Positions 48,088-59,331 of a stretch of 64,000 bases of DNA are shown one piece after another. How positions within the stretch are numbered: position 1 is the first letter of the stretch; each line of letters opens with the position of its first letter. This DNA comes from Proales similis (lineage: Eukaryota > Rotifera > Eurotatoria > Ploima > Proalidae), in NCBI GenBank assembly GCA_019059635.1, contig JAGVRJ010000003.1, forward strand, positions 2,914,001-2,978,000, read 5' to 3'. The position numbers and the translations under genes are program-made. The notes beneath the pieces are model-generated. The model ran no database searches, was not told where the DNA came from, and worked only from the letters and a program-made list of their open reading frames with translations.

Positions 48088-49269
48088 ATGAGCATGAGTC
48101 CTGGAGATACGGAGCCGAATGAGTACCGATTGGTGGCGCTTATTTACCAAATATTCACGGTGCTCTTTCTTGTGGTCGGCTGCATCAACAACTCGCTCAC
48201 AATCATGATCTACTCTAAAAAGCGAATGCAAAAGAGCTCTTATTCAGTTTATCTGCTCGCTTTGGCAGTGGTCGACCTACTTGCTACGATATTCGGAAAC
48301 ACACGGCTTATGATCATGGCCTACGACCTGGGCTGGTCGATGCCAGTGAGAACGGCACCTTCAGGAATATTCAAGGGCATTGACATTCGCGAACTTTCTA
48401 TTGTCTCTTGCCGTATTCATCGATTTTTTACTTACTTTTTGCTTCAAATGTCTTCAGTTATTCTTTGTTTGCTCAGTATTGATCGCTTCTTTGGAGTTGT
48501 TCTTGCTTTAAAGTCTTACACGTTCAAGAAAGTGAGTGTGGCACGCAAAGTTATTGTCATCGCATTCGCCACCATGTTTCTCATTGACTCGCACTTTTTG
48601 TTTGCCATGGGCCACTACGAACGCATCGATTCGCTTGGCAACAGCTTAAGCAGCAGCGCGAATAGAAGCCAAATTGGCGGGACAACAGCTACTGCCAGAA
48701 TGAGTATCAGCAAAGCAGAGCAACTTGTGGTGGTCTGCAGTCCAGATCAAACAAACGAATTCTACGAAAAATTCTGGGAGATTTACTTTTACTTGGACTC
48801 GACTATTTATTGCATAATTCCGTTCTTTGTGATGATTATTTGCAACAGCTTTACAATTTACAACATGATAAAGAGCAAAAACGACTCAAGGCCAAAGACG
48901 GCCTCAATAAGTCACCGCCGAGCAGCAGTCGCCGACCCATCCAAGGTGACCAAAGTAATGCGAAGGCAGAACAACGAACGGCGCATATCCCTTATTCTCA
49001 TCGGCATATCCCTTTCGTTTCTGTTCTGCACGCTTCCAGTTTTCATAATCGAAAAAAACTACGAGGAAACAACTAACTGGGAAGTGGCCCTGGCACTCTC
49101 CTACATGCTCATGTATGCCAATCATGTGATAAACTTCTTCCTTTACTGTTCACTCGGACCTCGCTTTCGCAAAGAGCTCGTTGGTCTATTCACTTATTCA
49201 CGCAAGATCAATCCAAGAAACCGTTCTTCTCGCTCCTACTCTAATACTTTCAAATCAAGCCAGGCATAA
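48088..49269 (+). CDS. Rhodopsin-family peptide GPCR (FMRFamide-receptor-like)
   Basis: Intronless, 393 residues, seven hydrophobic segments. TM1 carries GCINNSLTIMIYS with the conserved Asn, TM2 LLALAVVDLLATI with the conserved Asp. Cys before TM3 (IVSCRIHRFF) and in loop 2 (VVVCSPDQ) can form the usual disulfide. The TM3 end reads CLLSIDRFFGVV, so the DRY motif is DRF. TM6 is SFLFCTLPVFII, lacking the CWxP tryptophan, and TM7 reads NHVINFFLYCSLGPRFRKEL, where NPxxY is replaced. Helix 8 is basic. The N-FFLYC ending is typical of invertebrate peptide receptors of the FMRFamide/myosuppressin group. Ligand is unknown. AATAAA at 49536. Confidence 0.9.
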   Translation: MSMSPGDTEPNEYRLVALIYQIFTVLFLVVGCINNSLTIMIYSKKRMQKSSYSVYLLALAVVDLLATIFGNTRLMIMAYDLGWSMPVRTAPSGIFKGIDIRELSIVSCRIHRFFTYFLLQMSSVILCLLSIDRFFGVVLALKSYTFKKVSVARKVIVIAFATMFLIDSHFLFAMGHYERIDSLGNSLSSSANRSQIGGTTATARMSISKAEQLVVVCSPDQTNEFYEKFWEIYFYLDSTIYCIIPFFVMIICNSFTIYNMIKSKNDSRPKTASISHRRAAVADPSKVTKVMRRQNNERRISLILIGISLSFLFCTLPVFIIEKNYEETTNWEVALALSYMLMYANHVINFFLYCSLGPRFRKELVGLFTYSRKINPRNRSSRSYSNTFKSSQA

Positions 49270-49783
49270 ATGCCTGAGGTAAACTGCTCCTCTACTTTTG
49301 CCGCCGTTCTTTCTCTTTTCTAAACAGCCCTCATTTCATAATCACTTTCTATAAAGTTAGCATGAAGACTCCGCTCCTTAAGCTGTCTTTCCATTCCAAT
49401 ACTTTCCGTAAGCCATTCGCTCCTTGGCTGAACGTCAGTAGAGCGCAGTATATAACCCTCCTCTTCACCTCACCATTACATCTATTTAAGTAATCAATTT
49501 AAAGTGTTTTAAATCAGAGGGTGAAATATTCAGACAATAAACAAAAAATTCTCCTTTTTGTACTCGCTTGTGTTTCCCTCATTAAGACATGCAGAGCGAT
49601 ATGAAATTTCAACAAGCGTAATTGTATTCCCGAACTAAATTGCTTTACTAAATTTCTGAATTAAAAAATCGAGAACCAAAAATGAAAAGAAATGCGTTTG
49701 ACTACAATTAAGCCGTCTCCTTTAATAATTTAGAGAGTAGAAGAACAAGTATGACCAGATGAGTTCAAATTTCGTTTGTTTGA
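49270..49783. other. Intergenic, convergent 3' ends
   Basis: About 510 bp. AATAAA at 49536-49541 for the GPCR; otherwise AT-rich with no coding signal. Confidence 0.5.
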
Positions 49784-50797
49784 CTAGAACAAGCGTTTGA
49801 AGTTTTTTACATAATTGTAGATTGAGTTTAGATTGATGGCCAGCAGCTCATGGACTTGTTTACGTTCAAGCTCATGTGCGCTTGAAATAAGTGAAAATTT
49901 AAGGGAGAAGAACAACAAATTACGAATGAGATTCCATCGCTCTTTGTAATGCATTTTTGCCGTATTTCTAAGCACGCCGCTCGAATCATTACGAAAAAAG
50001 CAAACAAACGCATCTGATCGATTTTTTTTTTTAATACAAGTTGGACCTTTCGTTTGTTGTAAAATTTACCTGCTACATTGACCAGATCGTGGCGCTTCGC
50101 CGCCAGCATACAAAGAGAGCTTATGAAGGAAGCAGTGGCTGTCGTATGTTGCTTGAGTGTTTGCCTCACGCCCGATTCCTGCATGCTATTGAGTGAATGC
50201 TGAACGAGAAGATATGCCGGGTTCGTGTAGCTATAACTGTCGCCCTCCACTGATTGAATGGTTACTAAACGCTCATAGCTCAAGTCACTTGAGTCCTCAA
50301 AATGGGTCAGCTCCAGCTGAGCAGTTTTTTTAATCAACAAGTCAAGCCGCCGCTCGTAGTGAAGTTCGTCAAGAACGTCCTCGACCAGCAGGTCGAAGAA
50401 AGGCACTTTGCGAGTGTTCATCACTTTTTTGATAAATCTTGAAAACATGCGAGCTTTTCGAACGAATTCGTTTAAGAACTTGTTCAAACTTACTGCTTGG
50501 TAACACTCTGCTCAAGCTGGGCCAAGTCGATAAGCTCGGCCATTACATAGTTGATGTCTTCATTTGTGTCGCTTGTCTCAGCCACTGGCGTTTTTTTCCT
50601 TTTTCAAATCGCAGCTGTAAAATGCCTTCAACAGGAAATTTTTACTCGCTTAACCCTTACAAACTGGTATAAGTGGCCGAGTGGATTTCGTTCAGGTTAA
50701 GATAAGCGTAGTCACTGCTTGTACTAGTACCTATTGAAACGCTGTTTGACTCAAGCGCTGTCACATATTCGTTCTGGTCGAAATTAAACGCGTTCAT
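49784..50797 (-). CDS. Unrecognised 255-residue helical protein
   Basis: Four phase-consistent exons, 50661-50797, 50494-50598, 50070-50437 and 49784-49941, give 255 residues. The N-terminus is Ser/Asn-rich (MNAFNFDQNEYVTALESNSV). A predicted long helix follows (NYVMAELIDLAQLEQSVTKQ then FIKKVMNTRKVPFFDLLVED), then a charged helical block (LDELHYERRLDLLIKKTAQL). The end is also helical (HELERKQVHELLAINLNSIY). No signal peptide, no membrane segment, no zinc motif. It looks like a subunit of a coiled-coil complex. I do not recognise a family and assign no function. Consistent phases across three introns make the gene itself likely real. Confidence 0.65.
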
Positions 50798-51001
50798 CTG
50801 GACATTGGCTATTTACTATTTTGTTTCAATATGAATTTCTATTTCAATGCATGCAACCAACTCTTTGATTATGGCTGTTCAAACAAGACCAAGACGAAAC
50901 GCGAATTTTTATTTGGAATTTTAAATTTGATTCGAAGATGACCGGATTTGTTGTATTTAGACATAATAGGCGGCGCCAAATAATTTTAGCTGTTAATCGA
51001 T

Positions 51002-52548
<1,547 letters not shown>

Positions 52549-52913
52549 CTCAGGGCAGCGACTCCTGTGAGGTTGCTTGATCTAGCAAGCAATGCAGAAA
52601 TGGGCTGTTTTGGGAGGCGCTTTATTCTTAATCAATGATAACCGCGCTCTATTTCGAGCGAGCTCGATTTTCCAAGCGATCATTGACGGCATATGATTTG
52701 TGCCAGTTTGCAAACAGATTACAATTATGTAACTCGCTCAAATGGCCTGGTAAGAGCACTGGTCGCCGATAGATAGTGTTCATTGAGAGCAATGTTTAAT
52801 AGTTAAAGAAACCATAGACAAAGGAAATAAAGAGATAGAGCTCAATAATAAATAAATTTACAGATGCGGCTGACCCACAACTTAGACCGTTTCGGCTGTG
52901 AACCATCTTCAGC
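52549..52913. other. Intergenic, PGGT1B start to PIAS stop
   Basis: About 365 bp, both flanking genes on the minus strand. It must contain the PGGT1B promoter and the PIAS poly(A) site; no element is clear. Confidence 0.45.
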
Positions 52914-55542
52914 TCATCGATTGACGCTGTTTGACTGTTTGCTCAAAAAGTTTAAGATTTCCGTGGTGTTAGGCAAGTTCGGAAGCATGCCGGGCGTAAT
53001 CAGCTCTCCTTGTTCAATTTCATCACCGTTCAAGCCATCCGCTTGGAAATGCTCGTAGGTATGACGCCGGTCACTATACCCGAGATAGTATGGATGCGGT
53101 CGGACATTCCTTAGGTCTTGTAGTGATGAATACATGGACGCGCTGCCGTTAGAGTGAGGAAGAGGTACATTTGCTGCGTGAGTTGGCGCCGGTATTGCCG
53201 TTGTTGGTGTTCTGATTTGAGAATCGCTCTCAACTGATGTCTGTCGTAAGCTTTCAGCCATTCTTGAGCCCAAGTTAGACTTTTTGATGATGTAGTTCGG
53301 TGCGTTGAGAGGATCTGAGCCGATTTCAGTTCTTGCGATTAGTGCCTTTTGACGATTGAGATACTCATGGTTTCGCTTTGTCCCATTAAAACTGCTTGTT
53401 GATGGACCGTGGTGAATTGCTTGCTTGCTTCTTGCTAGAATGCCGAGCCCGTTCCGTCGCTCTCTTAAATCGGTCTGCTCTCTGGCTGTCGCAGCGGGTT
53501 TCGGTGATGAGCCACGAGCCACTGACGGAGACATTTGCAAGTAAGTCGGTGCCGCTGGTCTCACATCAAATCTGGAAGGCCTGATTATATTCGAAACTAT
53601 GGACTGGGTCGGCGCCAATGAAGTCTGCCGCTCAAGAAGAGAAGGAGAGACAGAGTCTTCGAATGTCTCGGTGGCACTATAAGCATTTGGGCAGTTCTCG
53701 CCTGGTGGTGTGTCTTGACTCGATTCAGCTCGGGGTGTATTTGGCGACGAAGGTGAAGATGAGCATATGCTGATGATTGAAACCTCGCTGGGACTCATTG
53801 CTCCTCGAGGTGTGTCCACCATTTCATCAATTCGATTTTTATTTGAATTTTCTTCGGTAACCATTTGAGAGCTTGAACTCGCCGACATAGGCTGGGTTGA
53901 TGGTGTCTCCTCTTCATCACTCTCACACGTCAAATCAATCACATCGTCTTTTGGAATTGATGGTCCATTAGCTGTGGGAGGCGGGTTCACCTGAACGTTA
54001 GCTTGTTGTTCATTATCTTCTAGAAAAGTTCAAAGACGTTAATAAACAACTCGAGAATGTAATGGGCAAAATAAAGCACCTATTTTTAGATTTGTCGACT
54101 CAGCCTGCGTGGGAGGAATAATCGGAGCTGCTTTAGAAGGAGCTTCGGGCGATGACGGAGGCGAAACGGCAGTTTCCTCGCTGACTTGTTTCCAGTTAGC
54201 ATCTGCATCCAATTCAATCTCATCTAGTCCAGTTGTTTCTTCAAGAAGTTTCATGAAAAACTGGTCGATGATTAGTCGATCGTAGGGCGCGTAAGCGTCA
54301 CAGACTGGACAGTTCCAGGTAGGTTTCTTCTCGTTCATACGAAGATACGCCTCCAAATCGAAGCACTGCACGTGTTGGCATCGTTCAGAGCGAGAGGCAA
54401 GTCTGATCCGACATTTTATCAAAGGACAGCTCAGAGAAACTTTGAGTGTTTCGGTTTCGATGGCAAGTTCGTCATCGCCACTAGGTCTCAACTTTTGCAT
54501 CAGCATCTGTTTGGTGCATTCAGACGGCATCGAGCGCTTTTTGCGAGTCTTTTCAATCAGTTCATTGACGTTTACTTGACGATACATGAACACGGCCAGA
54601 CAGTGTTCATGTTTGGGCGCGGTCCATTGAACGTCTATCTTGTTTGACATGTTGGGCGCCAGTCGACACAGATGGGTGACGTTTATGCATCTGCCTGGTC
54701 GCACAATGTCCGCGTTTGGCTTGCTTGTGGGTTTCGGAGTTGGAAGCTGGGCCGGTCGACTGTTAACATTCAGAACAAGATTGAGAGGAAGGTCGTCTCG
54801 CATGGCCTCGGTGCTTATCACACCAAATCGGATATGAATCTGCTTGCCATATTCGTATTTACCCTCAACAAGCTCTCTTGTATCAACCAGCTCGTTGACT
54901 TGATCTGGTGTAAGGAAAAATGAAAAATTGGCCGAGATCTCTCTACCACTTCCAGTTGGCAAAAGGCGCTGAGGCGGCATCAGTTCCCAAAGAAATTCAT
55001 AAAATGCCAGGGGCTCGAAGCGAACAGAGAGAGACCGATTACTGGGTTTTCGATAACTTGGCGCTGGTCCGCTGAATGAGCCTGAGCTTGGAGGAATAGG
55101 TGGTCCATATGGATGATAATTTGGAGGCACAGGCCCAAACTGATTGGTAATTCCAGTTGAAAATCCTGGGTAGCTCGGTCGAAGTACAGGACCATTCATT
55201 CTGATTGGAGCAGCTGTATACGGTTCTGGGCTATTGCTACTGCTGCTACCAGCATAGCCCACGCCGGCAGACTGAGTTGCCATTGATCTACTTCTTACCA
55301 TTCGTTGAGAAATTAGCGAAAAATGAGTAGATAAGAAGAAAAGCGTACTCAAATATTTCCTTGATTTTGAATTGAACCTTAGGATTGCCTTTACGGAGCA
55401 GAGCCAAGCATCTTTCAAGCAGTTCAGCTTTTTTTCCATTTTTAGGCTGTCCGGCGTAAGTGAGGAGGTTAACAAGATCCTGACACCGAAACGAGCGAAG
55501 CATGTGTTCATAGTCGACGTGATAAAGCGCCGTCGAGGCCAT
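52914..55542 (-). CDS. PIAS: PIAS-type SUMO E3 ligase
   Basis: Promotes SUMO transfer to nuclear proteins and controls transcription factors. Three exons, 55349-55542, 54080-55293 and 52914-54019, all phase-consistent, encode 837 residues. Exon 1 is the SAP domain (MLRSFRCQDLVNLLTYAG, KKAELLERCLALL). Exon 2 holds the PINIT domain (EPLAFYEFLWELMPPQRLLP) and the SP-RING: VSLSCPLIKCRIRLASRSER, CQHVQCFDLEAYLRMNEKKP, WNCPVCDAYAPYD, with all Cys/His zinc ligands. Exon 3 starts near a SUMO-interacting motif, DDVIDLTCESDEEE, followed by a Ser/Pro-rich tail. Domain order and spacing are those of PIAS1-4 and Drosophila Su(var)2-10. Divergent from WASHC3. Confidence 0.96.
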
Positions 55543-56193
55543 TGTCTAACAGGGACGTCTTGATGGCACTGTGCTCAAATGGGCCCTCGCCTACCAGTGT
55601 GGCACTCTTCTAGCTACACAGATGTCTCGTCAAATCTCTCAGTTATAGCTTGTCCAATCCGAGTTGCATAATGATCGCCTCCCATGCCCTCATTCTGATT
55701 TGGCAATGGATCTACTCGGGTGCAAATCTAACAAAACATTCCACTTGATTTTCGAATCATCAGAAATATCCCAGGGCCTGCCACTCTCTATCGCTGGTTT
55801 CCCTTAAAAACTCTCGAATTATCCGATCAACAATTTTAAGATATTTTTCAAAAATCTCAACGCATCACTTTTTTTCTTAAATTACAAAAATTACAAATTC
55901 AGTCTGACTTGAAAAATTTTAATTCTGAACTACAATCCTGACAAAACAAGTCTAACAAATGCAATGCATACTTTCGCACCGGCTGACGAATCACAGAAAT
56001 ATTCCAGTCAGACAGTGAGCTTGCAGTAAAGCCTAGCTTATATGGAGGATACGCTGCAAGTTGTCTGACAAGGCCCCACTTTAGCTCGAAATTTTAGATT
56101 GAAGGAGGAGTCAGGCCAACTCACATGACTCAGCTGTGCGCATCGATCGTAGAAAGACTTGCAAATACTTTGAGATTGCGAACTACGTAGGAC
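55543..56193. promoter_or_regulatory. Divergent promoter region, PIAS / WASHC3
   Basis: 650 bp between two start codons, AT-rich in its middle (55820-55930). No supported coding frame or structured RNA was recognised. Confidence 0.45.
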
Positions 56194-56975
56194 ATGGACG
56201 AGAACGGACTGCCTATTACAGGTCCAGGCGTGGACTACGCCGCAGTAAGTAGAAGATGCGAAGAACCATTCTCGTTTTCCTATCATTTGGCTAATTTATA
56301 GGTTGAGCCCATCGGACAACGGGAGCTTATCACCTATGTAAACGCATTTCTAACCAGAACAGCAACATTCATGAATGCGTTTGCTACCAACTGCGAGAAA
56401 AAACTCGCCGAATTACATTCACGTCTTGAAAATGTGTCCATTTCCATCGAACTTCTAGAAACCAAAGTATTTATTGAGATCAATCTCTTATTTGACGAAA
56501 TGGTCAAAAATATTCAAAGTTAAACTCAGTGGATGAATTGCGAGATTTAAAACTGGAAAACCAATCAACGACTGCATCCAGCAACAGTAACGAACCTTTA
56601 GCTCAGGGCTCCGCAGAAAACAGCTCCGGAGGAGCTCAGTTGGCTAACGTTCCCGTCAGCTCCCAAACCACAAGCGAAACGATTCCTGCAGCGCCTGTTG
56701 AAAGGCCCGCTGAACCAGCAGAGCCTGTGTTGACTGTTAGCCAAGACGAACGCTATGCCAGATACTTCAAAATGATCAAACTAGTCAGTTAACAATTACT
56801 TTTCCGTTAATCAACACCGCTATTATAATCAAAATTTGTAAAGGGAATAAGCGAAGAGGCGGTTAGACTCAAAATGAATTCAGAAGGAGTGGATCCCGCA
56901 CTTCTTGACAATCCCAACGCACCGGCACCACCACCTGATCCAGTACAAAGCGATTCTGAAGAATCCGATTTCTGA
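56194..56975 (+). CDS. WASHC3: WASH complex subunit 3 (CCDC53)
   Basis: Small coiled-coil subunit of the WASH complex, which activates Arp2/3 on endosomes. Four exons: 56194-56244, 56302-56466, 56520-56783, 56844-56975, 203 residues (human 194). The start MDENGLPITGPGVDYAAV matches human MDEDGLPLMGSGIDLTKV. The helical block ITYVNAFLTRTATFMNAFA and CEKKLAELHSRLENVSISIE is the conserved coiled coil. DERYARYFKMIKL followed by the last exon (EAVRLKMNSEGVDPALLDNP) corresponds to the second conserved element. The end is acidic (DSEESDF), as in the family. Exon 3 holds a Ser/Pro/Ala-rich linker. Donor of exon 3 is GTCAGT, otherwise splice sites are canonical. Confidence 0.96.
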
Positions 56976-57098
56976 GTTTATTTTAGATTTTAAATCATTT
57001 ATTTTAAATTTCTGACAAGAAATGCTCAAGAATCAAGTTTGACTTTTTAAAAGAATTTTAATTTGATCCCGGCTTTGACTTATAGGCAACGTAGAGCT

Positions 57099-57401
57099 CT
57101 AATCTAGAGAGCGACCTACATAAATGATGCTTGTTTCAGGATCTTGATTGAGAGTGTACTCCGGGTCACTGAGTGAGCGACGGCCTGGAAAACCATGCAA
57201 TTCATTAATTTCATCATTGATCTGGTCATTTTCGCTCGATCCCAGTCTATTACGGCTCAGAATTAAGATTAGCCGAGCTTTGCTACTTCCTGTTGGAAAT
57301 TCAGCCTCAGACTCTCTTTGATGGTCGGAAATCGGTTGCCAGCTAACTGCCGCCGATTGATAGATAGCCAAAAGCAACAGAGTAAAAAAAAATAGATTCA
57401 T
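57099..57401 (-). CDS. Secreted peptide precursor, DH31/calcitonin-like
   Basis: 100 residues from ATG 57401, single coding exon. A strong signal peptide (MNLFFFTLLLLAIYQSAAVS) is followed by a short propeptide. A possible mature peptide begins LILILSRNRLGSS and ends HGFP, directly before the amidation and cleavage signal GRR. Protostome DH31 peptides start GLDLGLSRGFSGS and end in an amidated proline before GRR/GKR; here the LxLxLSR then GS pattern, length (29 versus 31) and amidated Pro all agree, but the middle differs. The N-terminal side has a single Arg (SSKAR) in place of the usual KR. A Gly-Arg near the C-terminus (IIYVGRSLD) could be a second processing site. DH31 acts on a class B GPCR in fluid balance. 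Assignment is tentative. Confidence 0.6.
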   Translation of the reverse strand: MNLFFFTLLLLAIYQSAAVSWQPISDHQRESEAEFPTGSSKARLILILSRNRLGSSENDQINDEINELHGFPGRRSLSDPEYTLNQDPETSIIYVGRSLD

Positions 57402-59331
57402 TATTTCGTTTTGCTTAATTCGGATCGGCCGATTTGAAATGTTTAAATAAGACCGATTGAAAACCGTCTTGAGCCATTTGATGCAAGTGAAGCAAGTCAA
57501 CTCCAACTCTATTGGATTGCAATTGCCTGAAAGTCAACGAGATGAATCGAAAGGTTTTATTTATCGTCTTTCGTTTTGCTATTCATCATAATCCACGGCG
57601 CAATATTTGCATTCAGCCCAAACAATTCAGTCTTTAGAGGCGGGCATGAATCCAGCCCAGTTTATGATACGTGAAGTAAAATTGCGGCGAAAATAAAAGG
57701 TTCTTGATGGTCTTTCTCAAGCAAATAGACCAGAGTGTTCACTTAGCTCGCTCCCCAATTCAGCCGATTTCCCTTTTGAGATCAAGATGATGGCAGATTG
57801 CTCAACTTGTTCTTTGATTTAAGCGGAGATTTTTTCCATCGGCTTCAGGCTATTTCTCTTTTTTATTTTGAATAAGGCCAAGAAAAAACCCTGTTTGCAT
57901 GTGAGGCCAGATATTAGACGAAGTTGAGCCAGCTGTTTCATAACTTATCCAGCTGTTGGCTAGGAGCATTTAACTCGTTGGAGAAAATAAAGAAATCAGA
58001 AAATCGAAAATTAAAAACCGTTTCTGAAGCGATTAAGAAAGTGAGCCACCGGAAGCAATAAGTACGCTCTGAATGCATTAAAGCTCGATACTGATCGGTG
58101 AATATCTGCCCAATAATTGAGCTAGCGAGCACGCTATAAAGCTATTTGCAGCGTCAAAATCGCATTAGAAGCCAACCGACGCGAAACGAGCCATATGGTT
58201 TGGCTTGTCAGGGTTCGTTTGAGTCTTGATCATGCTCGACACCCCTGAATGAGATGAAATGAGCAAACCATCAAACAGTTCAAAGTTACTTTGGGAATGA
58301 AAGAGGGCGCGACCAGTCAGAGCCGACAGCTCGCTCAACTCAAATTAAAACCCTCTAATGACGGAAACTATAAGCTGTAGACAAATAGGTCAAGCGAACG
58401 AGCTCATTTGTTACTTTGTTTACACGTTCTGATGCGAGCCATTCCTATCGACGGTTTTCTACTGCGATTACGCCGATCTATTGAGCGGATATTGAGAAGA
58501 ATGACCTGAGCCTGGCCGACTTATTCAAATGCGCTTTCGCCAATGCAAGTGTTTGTGTTTTTGTGTACTCTCACTGGGGCCGGCGCGGGCTCGCTGAGAA
58601 TAAATATTTATGAGTAATGGCCAGATTCGGTCGGGCGGTGAGCAATCGAAGCGATGTCGAATGGTCGCTCAAGCTATTCAAAAATGAGTGGCCGGCTTGA
58701 CGGGTCGAGCAACTCGCTAAGAAAAAAGGTGTCACCGAGTGGCTGCAAATTTGAATAGAAATTATTTTAGAACGACCGTTTGGCCGGCGCGTTCAAGTTG
58801 AATAATTAGACCGACAATTAAAGCGAGTGAGTTGGCCAGCGCCTGACCTGCTCTACAAAGTGAGCTGGTTAGTGATTGCGGCTCCAAGACGCCATTTCTA
58901 GCCTTTTCTTTTCGATTTAATCGAGCTAAGCTCGCGTCGCATGTCTTGCGATAAAACGCTAGTACGTGACGATAAACAATTTGACTGCCGCCGTTATTCT
59001 CTTCATTTCGATTGCTTGATCTACGCCAGCGAAGATAAGATAGAGGCCACATGCCTCGCATCTAGCGTGCTTCTCTCCTTTCTTTGTCGCCCGACAGGCA
59101 TTCACATTAAGTTGAGCGCCGCTTGACGACTTATTCTAAAAAAAAGTAAAACACTCGCCCGATTAGTCACTTGCTATGTTCGTCCGTTAATTTCAAAGCA
59201 CATATTTGGAGAAAATTTTTAATTTCTAACAACTGCGAATCATCCTAAAAGCAAATCTTAATCAATTATTTATGACACTTCGAGTTTAATGAGCGTGGGT
59301 AGAGCTCTGTCAGCTTAGTTTGAGCATTTAG
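57402..59331. other. Long intergenic region before the plakin-repeat exon
   Basis: About 1.9 kb with no convincing coding exon. A TATA-like AATAAATATTTA lies at about 58599, followed by an ATG-led short frame at 58611 ending at a GTGAGC donor; its phase does not match the acceptor at 59331, so I do not join them. It may contain the promoter or 5' untranslated exon of the plakin gene. Confidence 0.4.

Noticed and set aside
58611-58640. ATG-led nine-codon segment ending in GTGAGC, possible first exon of the plakin gene
   Set aside because: Its phase 1 end does not fit the phase 0 acceptor at 59331 and would give an early stop.
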